Positions 50,401-62,516 of a stretch of DNA of 64,000 nucleotides are shown here, piece by piece. The translations under genes and the position numbers were made by a program. How positions within the stretch are numbered: position 1 is the stretch's first letter; the number at the start of each line of letters is the position of its first letter. The DNA is from Pithys albifrons albifrons (lineage: Eukaryota > Chordata > Aves > Passeriformes > Thamnophilidae): positions 64,096,299 to 64,160,298 of the forward strand of contig NC_092461.1 in NCBI RefSeq assembly GCF_047495875.1, in the 5' to 3' direction. A model generated the notes under the pieces. The model saw nothing but the letters and a program-made list of their open reading frames with translations. It made no database searches and was not told where the DNA came from.

Positions 50401-53400
50401 GCACAAGCAACCACAGCACGCTGCTCTGAAGTTGAAGAGCCAGCCTGTCACATATTGAAACCATCTATAAATCCAGCAGATTTGTTGAAATGACAGTTTA
50501 TGTTGTTCATGTAATTTTGAAATTATTCATATTCTTTTGCATGCAGAGGAAAATGAAGCCCCATTTTCCTTAACAAGTGCTGTTCCCGCCTCACTGAATG
50601 TCACAGCCCTGTGGGGTGACCTCAGAAGCACTGACCTTCGACGTTGCTGCAGTGGTATTACTTTCCTTACCACTCCCTGGTGCACTCTCCTCGATTGTTG
50701 CTGCTGTTGAGGCTTCTGCTTTCTTTCCACTTGTTTCCAGAGAAACAGGAGTCCCTACTTTCCCCAACCCACTCACTGGGGCTGAGCTTGGAGTGCTTGG
50801 TTGCCGTGACTGAGACTTATACCAGCTAGGGTAAAACAAGGGATCGATGCTTTCTGCTGTGGTCGGCACTTGAGTGTCAGACTCTGGGGTCTGTTGAGAA
50901 CCACTTGGTGTCACAACCATATCCTTAATCAGGACAGATAAAGAGAAGAACAAGCAGAGTGCACCATGTTACCTTCCTGCTCTAGTCACATTGTTCTACA
51001 TATTGTGCTTGTTATATATCACTGCAAGGCATAGATTTGTCCTAGTACATGGTCTGAAAGAATTTCAATCAAAATGTAAAGCAAAAACAACTATCACTTG
51101 AGTAACACAGACAAGGGAAAGCAAATATATTACTCCAAAAATAGAACAGGAGAGCAGAACTAGCTGGAAGGGGGTTGCTGGCTGAGAAGGAGTGAGCAAG
51201 AGGTTTCATAATTCAGATAAATGCCTGATTCAATTCTAAAAACCATAAGAAATTCTGCATAAGAACCTCATGAAACCATACCACCCATGAGTGACTGGTA
51301 TAGGTACCTCCAAATGTTTTGTTGGGTTTTGTGTTAAGAACAACACCTTTACCAATGAGTCTATTGATATGAGCAGTCAGAAAAAGGGGAATAAAAGGAT
51401 ACTGGAGAGAAACATTTGCTCACCAGCTTTGCCACCAATGCAATAAGCCAAGCACATTTGCTCTGCCAGGAAGACATGCAGCCAGCTGAACCTCACCTCT
51501 CTACCTGCACTAAGGTTTTTGGTGTTCCCACACGCACTATCTAGTGTCACCACAGCATTTCTGCTTTGCCTTTCTTACACCAGAAGGCAAAAGCTGAAAT
51601 ACGGGTATCCCTCACACCACAACAACCACATGCCATGTGTGACTCCACTCCAAATGCCTAATTGCATTTTACAATTGCTAAAGAAGCATGCCATACCTTT
51701 CTCATTTAAACCTTAGAAGTGAGAGAATTCATATTAGTAGGCAGAATTGCTTATGCCTAGTTCTTGTTTGCATAAAACCCTACATCAGTTAGGGAACATT
51801 AGTTAAGTTAGTGCAAATCCTCAAAAGACAAATTTTGGTTAAATCAATAAAACGTGATAGAAAGCATCTTCACACAACTGGTGTAAACTCACACATGTTA
51901 TTAGATCAAAGCAAGAATAAATCTATAGTATTTGTTTTCCCTTATTTTATGTGGAGAGCTTGCTACAATCAAAGAGTCTTTATATGTTTTCTTGTTTTCA
52001 CATTGGCCTCCTCAAATATCTTCACAAGAACCTTACCCACTCAGCAGCTTCATTGGGTAAATTGTGTAAGAGGAGAATTTGCTAATTTAATTGTATCTAA
52101 GGCAAGCTAAAGTAGCACATGAAGTATATTTTTAATGTAGATATTTTAGAATATGCAGCAATTATGGTCTTATTCTAATCGCATTCCCTAAGAAAAAGCA
52201 CTGGCCTAAAATATTCACACCCTGAACCTGTTTGCTGCAAGGTTGTAAGAGGCAGTTTTCTCTCCTGTTTTCTGTGCATGATACTCCTGCATCCACCTAG
52301 ACATATCTCTAGGATGACCAGAGCAGAAGGCAGCAAACACCATCCACAGAAAACAGATCAGAAGTGTGATCTGAAAATTGATGGTGAAAAGCTCACTGAA
52401 ACCAGAGGGAACACCAAATTCTCTTAGTATAAATATTTTAACAACCATCTCATTTACAACAGTTAGTCTGAGTTAAATCACAGCAAGCAGAACATCCATT
52501 GTAATGCATTTAACTCCCAAAAGGAACTTCTTTTGTTTATAACTTATGTATCCCAAATGTATTTTAATTTATCTAGCAGACAATTTTTTGTCTATCAAGT
52601 GGTATGTTGAGAGGACAGGGTACACTGCATATATGTGTACAAGGGCAATAAACAATTTTGCTGTCCGGTGCGTAGACTCCCTTAGCCCTGCTTCTGATGT
52701 ATGGTACCTACAGGCCACAGGGGAGCATTGGCTTGCTGTGCCAGGGTGACTCAGCATAGCTGGCAGGGCAGCAGAGGCACTTACCTGACCAGCTGGGGCA
52801 GCAGGCAGTGGCACTGGAATGGGCTCAGCCAGGGTGCACTCTGCACTCTGTGGTTCAGGGTCTTGCTGAGGTGGCTGTGATGCTGTCTCAGCTCCTTCCT
52901 CCTCCACCTCTTCTTCCTCTTCCTCCTCTCCAGATGACTCTGTGTGGACTTCATCCAAGTCTTCCCCATCCTCTGTATTCTCTTCTTCTCTCTCCTCCTC
53001 TGATAGGACACATGTAAAAAGACAGAGTTAAGCACCACATGAAGATGGCTACAATCTCTGTGTAATTAAAAAGCCATTTGCAATTGCATTGCAAAGTCAC
53101 TGATGATCTGCTGCCTGGCAGAGAAGGTATTGGTGCGGAGACTCCTCCCACCAGCCTGGACTGGGCACTGCCATGGAGCTGCCACACACATCTTGAACAC
53201 ACATCTTGGTTAAAATCTTTAGCTGGGCCTTTCCGTGGGAAGGAGTACAGAAAGTCCTGTCAATGCACTTATCCTTGGGAGGGATGTGCAGCGTGGCCCT
53301 GCATTTTCTGGCAAGAAGATATAAGGGATGTGGCACAATCTGCCAGGAAAAAAGTCCCTCTTCCTGTTCTAGATATATGTTTGTTTTAAATGTCATTGAA

Positions 53401-56400
53401 GCTGTCATCATAAGTCTTTACCCGACCAGTGTTTTGCAATACATGACTAGAGGTTTGAGATACCAACATCCCTAAAAACAGACTGTCAGACTTGGTCAAA
53501 CTATTGCTTTTGTGCCATCTGACACATCCTGTGGTCTGCAGTTGTGGCTCTGCTTGTTTCCAGACGAAGCCCCGTATCAATCACTTTTCGTTTGCATAAC
53601 CACACTATTCATCCTAACAAATTTTGGACATCGTTTAGAGCCATCCTAGCTCTTCAGAGAAATAAACTTAGATGGATGCATCAACCCAAACTTCAAATTA
53701 TGCACAGGTTATGAGCATGTAGAAAGAATGTAGTTCTGCAAATCAAGTAATGCCCACATAATGGAAAAATGTTTCTGCAGGCAAACACATTCCTACAAAC
53801 AAGAGTGCTGCCTCTGATTCCGTGTCCCCATGTCTGGAGAGCACCTCACGGACCGTAGGAGGAGTTGAAAATGCAGGAGTGTATTACCAATTGCCAAAGT
53901 TCTTGCTAATGCCTTGTCCCCAAGAGGTAGGTGCCACATTCCCCATTACATGGAGGTGGTGTGTGTCCAGAGCAGGTCAGGTTCTTGGCAGATGCATGAA
54001 TGGGGCAGGGATGTGGCAGCTGTAGCTGATCACAGGGATGAACTGGGCATGAGGTTGAGACTAGGGTTTGTTATTCCTAGGACAAATCCCTGGAGGGTCA
54101 TGGCTCTGCTTCTTTGCTGCTGACTGGTGCCACAGCTGCTGTCCTGCTGACTCATGTGCCAAGTCCAGGCAGTCCATGGATTCCAACCTACAGACCAAGA
54201 TCTCCATAGAGGCATGCAGGGTCTGTCTTAGGGAACAGCCATGAATTCTGAATTTGGTGTGACTTGTGGCAGGGGAGTAAGAGATGGGTGACAACTACAG
54301 GAGTTTTAACTGGGTTGACAAATGTAAATGTAAATATAGCAGAATCCAGTGCTAGCGAGCAAATTAGAGGTATCCCGATAATGATTAACACTGGCTATTA
54401 GTAGGACAGGTCTGCTTATCTGAAACATTTATCTCTGTTAACTTGTGGCTTGCTCTAGGGGAAAAGCATAGGTGAGCCTAGATTTCAGGCTACTTTGGTA
54501 AATGTAGAATCCCAACTTTGCATTATTCTATAGATACATTTAGTATGTTTAGTCATGATGCCATGAAAAATTACATGACCAAGGTGTTAAATGCATGAAA
54601 GGTTATGACAATTTTTGCTTCCCTCTGTAACTCTGTGATGTTGAAATTCAATTATGTTTCTGTAATATTTCTTGACTACTATAAGATAGACTTTTTAAAC
54701 AAATGTATTGAATGACTACTTCTTCTAGTAATAAACATTCTATTTCTTTAATGACTTTGTAGAGAAGGCAGGTCATAGAATCATGACATATTTTAAGGAA
54801 GGAAAAAGACTTTACAGAGAGAAAAGCTGAATTTTGTGGTGTCTTCACATGAGGAGTCAGTAAAGACTATGGGCTCAGTAAAATGTTAGGCCTCAAGAAC
54901 AATAAGATTAATGGTGTCAACAGGTTATGAGTGTTTTGACTGTGATGGATTTTTGGTTTTGTTTATAATTAATACAAAATGCTCTGTTTTCATTTTGGGA
55001 TGGAGAGAAATATCTGATTCAAGGTTTCCTACTCAGTGTCATCATGCAAATTGCACACATCTGCAGTTTAAGAAAGCAATTCTGGTAAAAGAAATTACAT
55101 ACCTCTGTCAAAATCAATTTCTCGTATTATCTTTTCTTCTCTACTGAGGTTCACTGTGAATTGGTTCATGTTTTCATACCCATCCTCTATTTTTTCCATT
55201 TCAAATCCTTTAGAAGCTTCAGTAATTCTAAAATGGAGAGATTGGTTATTGGCATTTGGATTTGCAGATAAATTTATAATTTGTAATTGATTATAAAGAA
55301 CAAGACTCTGAAGTTTAAATACTTACTTTTGTAGCAACGTTTTGGCATTCTGTGAAAACAAAAAGGAAATAACTGACTTTTTAAATGGTTCCAATTTTTT
55401 TAGAAATATTATGCATTGAAATCTAATTGTTACACTGGCTGCTTCTAAATGCACTAATACAGATCTCATAAATGACAGCTATGACATGTATGAATGAGAT
55501 CAAATTTGGATGGTAGTTAGTACACAGCTGAATAACCCTTTCAATTCATGAAAGACTTTTTAATTAAAACCTGAATATGATGGGAAATGTGTAGGATAGT
55601 TAAAAAGAAACAAAATGGAAATATTTTTCCTCTTTCTTAGCTGTGTCTTTGGTAAAAGGCAATTGCTCTGTTACCATCTTTAGTCACAGTAGCTGTATCT
55701 TTGACTATCCATAAGGGCATGGCTTCTGGAAAGACAAAATTAATTTGTCTTAAAAGAATATTGTTCTCTTCAAAGGCGATTCTTTGATGAAAATAAGTAG
55801 GGGTTGGTTTGGTTTGTTTTGGGGTTTGAGTTTTTAATTTGTTTGTTTGTTTGTTGTTTTGTTTTGTTGTGTTTTGGGGTTTTTTTGTAGAAAACATCCT
55901 TCCAGACTTTAATCTAGAGGAATTGTAAGCTTGCAAGACAAAAAACCTACATCAATGAATTCAGTGGACAGGCTGTTAACAGTTTCCTACTTACCTCTCC
56001 TAAGTTTATAGTAAAAAAAGAGAAGAAAAAAAATTAAGGCATAAAAATGTAACTTAGAACATAAATATTTACTTCTTGAAACATTAATAATTTTGTCAAT
56101 ATGCAAATGAAACCCATAATTCACAGAAATTCATGTACAGATGAACATATTGTCCTGCCTTGGTATTGGTAGGAAAATACAGATTTGTTGGAAAATGTTT
56201 AAATTCCTGTTTCTTCTTTGGGGACCAGAAATTCATTCACAGGATAGCATATTTTGGTGAAAATTGCAAATACACGTGTTCTAGACCTGTATAATTTTCA
56301 TAAGAAGACTAGTCACCTGGCTGAGCTGATTCAAATGTTTAAAAAATGAATTTGTGTAAGTGTTCAATTAACCAAATTCTGAATGGGCCTAAAATGAAGA

Positions 56401-59400
56401 CATTCTTAAGTAGTGTATCAATAAACTCATAGTTCTTATTGTATTTCTACTTATAGACTTTATACCTGCAAAAACACGGCCATTTCTGGTTCTTCCATGA
56501 ACTGGATTCCTGACTCAACTAGTTTTGACACAGCTTCCAAATGATCTGCATACTTCTTCATCAGGGAGCGGACGTGTTCCAGTTTCTCTTCTTGGGTTCT
56601 GGTGATGATTTGTGTCATCTCATTTTTTCTTTCTTCCAGGACAGAATAGAGATAATCAAATTTTTCACACAACTGCTCTTTCTGTCGTCTGCAGCATTCC
56701 TGCAAATCATTTGGTTTATGTTAAACATGTTATGTTCTTAAAAGAGTTTCTATTTTTACAGTTACTTGGTAGCAATTTCATCAAAGAAATTTCTTTTTCT
56801 GATCAGTGCAAAGGACTCTGAATGACCTCAGAGACTTTTATCATTTTCAAAGTCCAAGCTATTGGAACAAAAGTTTAAAAAGTGTTCTCAAACTCTGAAT
56901 TTCAAGCAAATAAAAGCCCCTGAACAGGTTATTGTATAACTTGTCAGTCTGCTAAAAAATGTAAAAGCTATTTATGATGTCTGTAGTGATACATCAAAGT
57001 CTGAAGAAAAAGCAAAAGCTCCCACCGTATTAGCAGCATGTTCATTTGCGTGAACAGAATGGTTTTAAAAGGAATGGTCATCTCAAAGCTGCTCTGGAGA
57101 ATTTTCTTTTTCTGCCAGAGTACCTGGAACAATCCTGGCTGGGCTTGATTTTCACATACACCCTTTTAGACTCTATTTAGACAATAGGTGTCCATTATAT
57201 CCATGGTGTGTGACAGAAGCACAAAGAAAAGGAAGAGGAATCAGTTTTGGACCCTAAGTTCAGGAACTCATTTTCACATCATTTTTGAGACACTTTTATT
57301 GTCCTCACAACGAGACAACAGCATATTTCACTGAGGAAGGAAGATGGGTTTGAAGGTTGCTACATTGACTGCTCTCTAAAAAGAACAAACTGCACTTGTA
57401 AGGGAGGATTTATGGGGAGGAAATGGGAGACAGGTTATGTATAATGTCTGAGGTCTATCAAATAGAAGTACTTGAGTCATCTGTGTGCCCCACTTTATTG
57501 TGGTTATACCTGGTTTTGGATGGTGGTTATTATTTAAATCTCTTTCCTAGGAACTGAAACAGGATCAATTCCTCATCTTTGTCCCTTGAGGCATAATACC
57601 GAGATCCTGGCAGCACAGGATTATTAACAGTCCCCTAGTACTTTTAGAAGTAATAGACTGATTATTCTTAGCACTTTGCCAGAGAGAATCCTGCTTTTTT
57701 TCTTGACTTTCAGTCAGAGCTCATTCCTATGAGTGGTGTCAGTCTATTCTATATTGTTCAAGGGAGAAAGACTTTCAAATATGTACATTTGGCCAAAAAT
57801 CACTGTCTACACTGGCGGAGCAGAGGTGGGGAGTGGAAGGAAATGAATACACATCTCGTTGCATTGACCCAAGTAACTGCCTCTGCTTCCCAACGAGGCA
57901 GGCTAGGTGAAACAGGCACTCCTAATTTAAAATTCCTAGAAGAGGGTGCAGGCTTGTCCTGCCCTTCTGGAGGTCCTGCCACTTCCCAGTAATTCCTGAT
58001 TAGTGCAGTTATAAGGTGGGGTTAAGGAAGTTTTCAAACAAAGTGAGTCATGGTTTCTAGGTGTCATTCTGTTCTTCTCACCTCAAGTAATTTTCTTCTT
58101 TTACTCTCTCCTAGCTTTCTCCTAGTGAAATGTCATTCAGATCACTTGTAAAATAACCTTGATTTCAAGACAGGTGTGTGCTATCTTTGTCTTTTGACAC
58201 AGGATAAGTGTTGGGTTAAGAAGAGCAAGCGATATCCTTCCCTGTCTTTAAGCTCTAATATAAAATATTTCCTGCCAGTAGATATTACAGAGTTGTGATT
58301 CTCAAGAGTCAGAGTGCAAAGCAGGTTCCTCACTGCAAATGCTGAAATATTTCTGAAATATTCTCTTTCTGCATAAAATGTTCACATACAAAGTCTCTGC
58401 CTGATAGAATTACCCTAATCAGATTCTATGTAATCAAAGAGGTTAACAAATACATGACTCTCCATTCTAAAAAGTTCCCAGCCTTTTTGAGTTTTTTTTA
58501 AAGCACAGCTACAGCAAAAAGAAAGAAGTCCTTGCTACTGAGCATGAGACTCACTGCTTGTTCCCAAGGATCTGTGTTAACTGGCCTATGTTATTAGCAT
58601 TTGAAAGAAACACTGTAATTTTTCCTTCATTATTTGACTCATATTGTTTACAGGGATAAACACTGCTTAATTATTTATTATAGTTTTCCAGTATTTAGCA
58701 TTTTATATTCCTTTCTCAATTTTCAGTACAATATGTGGATTTGTTCTACTTTTCAATGAGTTAAAGTATTGGTCAATTTTTTTCTGTTGTTGTTTTTTTT
58801 CCGTTTTTAGGTTTGCATAGGAGCAATAGCTAAACATTGAACTGTAGGGTAATACTTAGCCCATCTAAAAGGAAAATAATTGTGTGTTTTCTACTAAAGC
58901 AGGTATTTATTGTTCTCTGCCAAGTGTTAAGCAGAGAGAAGAGACAACCCTGGATTGTAAATGTTATTTCCATGTGTGAACATTTCTCAGTTACAGCTGT
59001 TGCTTTTCATCTTCAAGGACAAACTGATGTCAATTCAGACAAAGCTCTTGTATGGTATGAAATGTGATTTGCTTGAAATGTAACATGGAAGTGCCAAGGT
59101 AAACTCTGAGATCTGTTTTCCACAATCTTTGACTTTAAAGGTGAAAACCCAGCTAAAACATCTGAAGGTAAAATGGCTGCACTTTCTTTGGGTTTTGACT
59201 TTGAAGGTTACACTTTAAATGGTGTGGATCACTGTGAGGAAGCTGGTTTTAGACACTGTTTTGTTTCTTCAGGTATTTTTAGTACAATGTTTTCTCCATA
59301 CTTCAGACTAGATGTTTGAAACTTTGTTTGTAGTTCAGCTTGAATGAGTGTAAGCTTTTGCTTTTGTATTATTCAAATTTCTGCAGTTAACCTACTTGAA

Positions 59401-62400
59401 AGGTTTGTTTCTGTCTGTAAGGTCCTGAGAGCAGTCCATTTCATCCTTGTGATGTGAAGGCTTTTTGTCTGCCATTAACACACTCTCCTTTACTTGGGCT
59501 AATGTTTTATGTTCTTTGAACCAAACTTTGGTAACTTTTGTTCTTCCTTGCTCTGAGAAATAAGAGCTTTGGGGAACTGTGGACATAGATTGTGTAATCA
59601 ATTTTTCTTACCAGTTAGAATCTATACATCTAGGATTAACTTTCTTTTCTCTACTGTTTCTCTTTTCTGCTCCAGCTCTGAAGGGTCAATATAATTCTAG
59701 TTGGGCTGAAGGGATGCAATTCCTTCACTAGATGCTTCATCAAACTCTGATGACAAAATCAATTCATATGAGCTCCTTTCAGCCTATTTCTCTGTGGTTC
59801 TCAAATTGGTCAAAGTTGATATTTATATTTGCTTTGCTGATGCAAAGCTCTTGGAGGAAATGAAAGCAACTTCTGCTATTGAATGACACAAAACTAATTT
59901 CAGCTCTTTCAGAGAGAGGCCTTTACTAGAAAATCCAGGGAGAACCCAAACTCTTCCCCCCCATGAACAATAAAACAAGACTCCTTAAAGGACAATGTAA
60001 GCATATTAAAACACTACTTCTGCACAGAAGGCAAAGCAACCAAATACAGAGCTCAGACATTCCTGTGAGCCATGATGTGCCTACTCTGTGACATAGGCTA
60101 AGGCTCTGTTCAAAGGACCACTCAGGATTCAGACTAATACTGGTCTTTTACAGCTCTAGTGCCTGATCTTAGATGTTAAATGAGCTGGGAGTTGATGGCA
60201 TTTTACTGGATCTGCTTTTAAATTTGGCGATATCCTATTCCACTAAGAATGTTGACTAGACAAGTTGATATCAATTATCCTTACTCTTTATCCTCCACCA
60301 CATGGCCAATGTCAGAAGTGTGTAGCAGGATCTATCCTTTGGTTGAGGCAGCATGGTTTGATAATGTGCAAAGCCACAAGTAACAGTTTAGTGAAATAAT
60401 ATGGGAATGTATTTGGATCAAGTGAGGTCTATTAGAGAATGGTCATTACGAGAAGTTTAAAAGATGGGACTTCACACTGAAATAGCTGCTTTTAAAGAGG
60501 TGGTACTTACCTCAACCATCTTGCAGGTCTCCTCCAGCTGCGTGACTATCCCTTGCACTCTATCGTTGCTCCCCACCAGGACTGCAATGCCATCACTCAG
60601 CTCAGACTAAACAGTAGGGGGAGACCAAGAAGTAGAGTATTAGATACTGTCCCACTTCAGGGAGGCACATCTAACAGTGGGAAGCAGGAGTCAAATAAGC
60701 CATATGAGGGTATTAGCTTGTCTTTCCACCAGAACTGAGGAAAACTGGAGCCCTATGTGCCCACAAGATCACTGCTAGTACTTTGACATTTGTTTCCTCT
60801 CCTAACACAGTATGAAAATACTGGCATTTAGAAACTTTTAATGGAGAAGAAGCTACGGTTTTGAAACTTTTAATGGAAAAGAAATTGAAAAGGAGGAAGC
60901 ACTTTGTTCTAGGAAAATCTAAATACTTTTGTCTGAAGAGCTGTTTCAACAGTCCCAAAATATTTCATTTGGGTTTGTTGAGAGAAAAGGCTTTGTCCCT
61001 GGGGAGTAATTTTTTTCAGCGTCTGGGGCTAGCGACACCACTGTGGTATTTTCTTGAGGACTGTAGCCCTTGGCCTTGGAGAGGAGAAGAGATGGCCCAT
61101 GAACCTAGAGGTACCAAGGTGTTATTGAATCCCTGGTGTGTGGGCAGTGAGTTTGGGGCTTTGGTGAGAAGGGAAGGGAGTAAAAGAGGAGAAGAAAGTG
61201 GAGGCTGAGCCACTGGCACAAGGGAAATGAATGGAGGAAGGAAATGACCTGAGCATGGGGATAGAGAGGACTATGACGTATCCTTAGGAGAGACAGAGAC
61301 ACCTAGAGTCCCTAGGGAACTTGGGAAAGATGCTGGAGAGGGCAAGGGGCCCTTGGCACACTACTATAGTAACAGAAACAACCATGTATGGGGCCCCCAC
61401 AGCTTTCTAAAGGATCCTTTGAAGCACTCATCCTGCAGCCTCCAACTTACACTTCCCATCTTGGGCATGACAGCCCCTTTTCACAGGCACTCTGGGAAGG
61501 AAATCACAGCTTGCAAATCTCCATGCAAAAGGTGTTACTGGGGGCATGGATTCAGTCCAAGAAACTTCTCCTCCTTCTTCCACCTTTTTTGATTGAAAAG
61601 GATGTTTGTAACTTCTTTCCTAAAGTGACTTCTCATTTGTAGTTTACACACACACACACGCATCTGTGTGACAAAGTTAGAGGTTGGGATTGCTAACTTG
61701 GCCTGTCTGATTGCTTGCCCCACTGGGGCTCTCCAGAAAAATGAGCAGTTTATCTCAGGAGGATAACCCAGTGACTCAGGTTTTAAATTAATACCGTATT
61801 AAAAATAAACAAGTCTTTTACTGGTGACAGCAAGGGCAGAGGATATTAGGTACATCCTGTGCTGCCAACTATTGAATATTTCTGCATTCACTTTCCGGAA
61901 GAGATTTTTTGCTTAACTTTTCTTAAAAATGGGATGCTTAAATGTAAAAGTGCCTGATACAAAACTACTTGATTTGAAATGGTCTGTTGTGTTTTCAGTT
62001 CATGTGTTGGAAATCCCATTTGTTTTTCTGATCTAAAAGCACGGATAAAAGTTTTAGCCACATTAAAAGAGAGATCCACAGCTTCACATCAAATTGCTCT
62101 CTAAAATGTTTGCTTGTTATAATAACAAAATTTGGGAAAATGTAATATCTTTCTGTGTGATGTCTCATAAATTTGTTTTCCTGTATTTCTAAGCAGTTCT
62201 TACAGATTTATAAGAACCTTTCACTCACACACGAGTTCCAAAGGCACCCCCAGACCCTTTCGGAAACTAGTAGGAAGCCCATGGGAATACTCTCCTGGGG
62301 ATAGTCCTGTCAGTTTCTGGGAGGACTTTGAGATGCACCAAAATATTTACCTTCTGTTGCTGGTAGACATTTGTGAGAGGAGCAACTTGACAGTCTTTGT

Positions 62401-62516
62401 GGGCACCAAAGACTTTGCACAAGGAGCAGGTGGGCATTTCACAGTTCAAACAGTAGATATTAATTCTCTCATCTTCGTGCTCCTCACACATTGGCTGGTC
62501 ACACTTCCTTTCAGGT
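35303..62516 (-). CDS. TRIM55: TRIM55 (MuRF2), 3' eight coding exons; 5' end beyond the window
   Basis: TRIM55/MuRF2 is a striated-muscle RING-B-box-coiled-coil protein that associates with microtubules and the sarcomeric M-line/titin, and it acts as an E3 ubiquitin ligase. Eight exons join in frame at 62351-62516, 60511-60606, 56466-56699, 55327-55349, 55103-55227, 52785-52999, 50636-50923 and 35303-35422. Together they give about 422 residues: B-box 2, coiled coil, COS box, acidic Glu-rich tail, Ser/Thr/Pro-rich region, and the C-terminus [11 protein letters not shown]. That terminus is the one I know from the human 548-aa long isoform. All introns are GT-AG and phases agree throughout. The RING part is missing because the window ends. 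MuRF1 (TRIM63) and MuRF3 (TRIM54) are close relatives; the acidic tail, the C-terminus and the CRH neighbour point to TRIM55. Confidence 0.95.
35423..50635 (-). other. TRIM55: Last intron of TRIM55, 15.2 kb
   Basis: The intron runs from donor gtcagt at 50635 to acceptor ttgcag at 35423. It is AT-rich with no recognised coding exon. It contains a short imperfect repeat at 39192-39231, a G-rich patch at 44178-44195, and two short plus-strand ORFs with hydrophobic segments (41461-41649, 42094-42324) that I do not call genes. No clear CR1 copy was seen in it. Confidence 0.85.
39192..39231 (+). repeat. AT-rich imperfect duplication
   Basis: CATTTATTAGCATTTATTT is followed by CATTTATTTATTAGCATTTA, a slipped duplicate in the last TRIM55 intron. 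Confidence 0.8.
50636..50923 (-). CDS. TRIM55: TRIM55 exon: Ser/Thr/Pro-rich region
   Basis: This 288-bp, 96-codon exon encodes [20 protein letters not shown], the conserved motif [10 protein letters not shown], and a low-complexity Ser/Thr/Ala/Gly stretch ending TTAATSK. The acceptor is ctgattaag/GATATG, with a moderately weak pyrimidine tract. The donor is TCGAAG/gtcagt. Reading on past the donor gives 14 more residues and a stop at 50591, so intron retention would yield a shorter C-terminus. The [10 protein letters not shown] motif identifies TRIM55. Confidence 0.92.
50924..52784 (-). other. TRIM55: TRIM55 intron between acidic and Ser/Thr/Pro-rich exons
   Basis: A 1.86-kb GT-AG intron of AT-rich sequence. 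I see no further exon, RNA gene or recognised repeat in it. Confidence 0.85.
52785..52999 (-). CDS. TRIM55: TRIM55 exon: acidic Glu-rich tail
   Basis: This 215-bp exon encodes a very acidic segment ([15 protein letters not shown], then [15 protein letters not shown]), followed by a Pro/Gln-rich stretch ending [11 protein letters not shown]. MuRF proteins carry such acidic tails after the COS box. The acceptor is cctatcag/AGGAGG and the donor GGTCAG/gtaagt. It enters in phase 1 and leaves in phase 0. The opposite strand reads as poly-Leu/Pro ORFs here, which are shadows. Confidence 0.92.
53000..55102 (-). other. TRIM55: TRIM55 intron between COS-box and acidic exons
   Basis: A 2.1-kb intron. 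Its right part is AT-rich and its left part (about 53100-54250) is more GC-balanced, with many short ORFs on both strands that look like chance. No recognised element was found. Confidence 0.85.
55103..55227 (-). CDS. TRIM55: TRIM55 exon: COS box
   Basis: This 125-bp exon encodes [20 protein letters not shown] followed by [21 protein letters not shown]. This is the C-terminal subgroup one signature (COS) box, the helical hairpin that gives MuRF and MID proteins microtubule association. The acceptor is ccattttag/AATTAC and the donor GACAGAG/gtatgt. It enters in phase 2 and leaves in phase 1. Confidence 0.95.
55327..55349 (-). CDS. TRIM55: TRIM55 23-nt micro-exon
   Basis: This 23-bp exon encodes NAKTLLQ plus two bases of the next Lys codon. 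The acceptor is ttttcacag/AATGCC and the donor ACAAAA/gtaagt. It enters in phase 0 and leaves in phase 2, joining exactly to the next exon, which starts with one base. It begins the COS box and is too short to be found by ORF length alone. Confidence 0.92.
55350..56465 (-). other. TRIM55: TRIM55 intron between coiled-coil exon and micro-exon
   Basis: A 1.1-kb intron containing the T/G-rich low-complexity tract at 55801-55887. Nothing else was recognised. Confidence 0.85.
55801..55887 (-). repeat. T/G-rich low-complexity tract, (GTTT)n-like
   Basis: Runs of GTTT, GTTTT and GGTTT lie within a TRIM55 intron; the complementary strand is A/C-rich. There is no coding sense. Confidence 0.85.
56466..56699 (-). 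CDS. TRIM55: TRIM55 exon: main coiled coil
   Basis: This 234-bp, 78-codon exon starts [20 protein letters not shown] and ends PEMAVFLQ. Regular heptads of Leu/Ile/Val/Tyr with charged residues ([20 protein letters not shown]) mark the coiled coil. The acceptor is atttgcag/GAATGC and the donor TTGCAG/gtataa; both phases are 0. The segment is very close to human TRIM55 as I remember it. Confidence 0.95.
56700..60510 (-). other. TRIM55: TRIM55 intron between the two coiled-coil exons
   Basis: A 3.8-kb AT-rich intron. Short ORFs occur on both strands, but I see no domain, splice-consistent exon or known repeat. Confidence 0.85.
60511..60606 (-). CDS. TRIM55: TRIM55 exon: start of the coiled coil
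   Basis: This 96-bp, 32-codon exon encodes [20 protein letters not shown] followed by [12 protein letters not shown]. It begins the helical coiled coil that drives MuRF homo- and hetero-oligomerisation. The acceptor is ctgtttag/TCTGAG and the donor GTTGAG/gtaagt; both phases are 0. The sequence matches the MuRF family with conservative changes only. Confidence 0.95.
60607..62350 (-). other. TRIM55: TRIM55 intron after the B-box exon
   Basis: A 1.74-kb intron with a 32-bp imperfect tandem duplication at 60831-60885, a purine-rich stretch around 61140-61250, and a short CA run at 61648-61660. No coding exon was recognised. Confidence 0.85.
60831..60885 (+). repeat. 32-bp imperfect tandem duplication
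   Basis: GAAACTTTTAATGGA(G/A)AAGAA occurs at 60831 and again at 60863, period 32. It lies in a TRIM55 intron. Confidence 0.85.
62351..62516 (-). CDS. TRIM55: TRIM55 exon encoding the B-box type 2 zinc finger
   Basis: This 166-bp exon encodes [20 protein letters not shown] and on to YQQQK. It carries the B-box 2 ligand pattern C-x2-H-x8-C-x2-C-x4-C-x2-C-x5-H-x2-C, all present. The acceptor is tttgcag before 62516 and the donor is AAG/gtaaat at 62351/62350. It enters in phase 2 and leaves in phase 0. In MuRF proteins the B-box mediates dimerisation and protein contacts. The exon before it, carrying the RING, is not found between 62517 and 64000. Confidence 0.95.

Noticed and set aside
50591..50953. 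Treating the whole 120-codon minus-strand ORF as one exon
   Set aside because: The first codons before 50923 and the last 14 after 50636 lie outside good splice sites. The trimmed exon fits phase and the family alignment.
52781..53038. Basic Lys/Arg-rich minus-strand ORF over the TRIM55 acidic exon
   Set aside because: It is a frame-shifted reading of the Glu codons (GAG/GAA read as AGG/AAG). The TRIM55 frame joins correctly at both splice sites.
54771..54810. CATAGAATCATGACAT resembling an inverted CR1 3' end
   Set aside because: The match does not continue into the usual GGTTTGGGTTGGAAGGG-type segment, so it is not supported.
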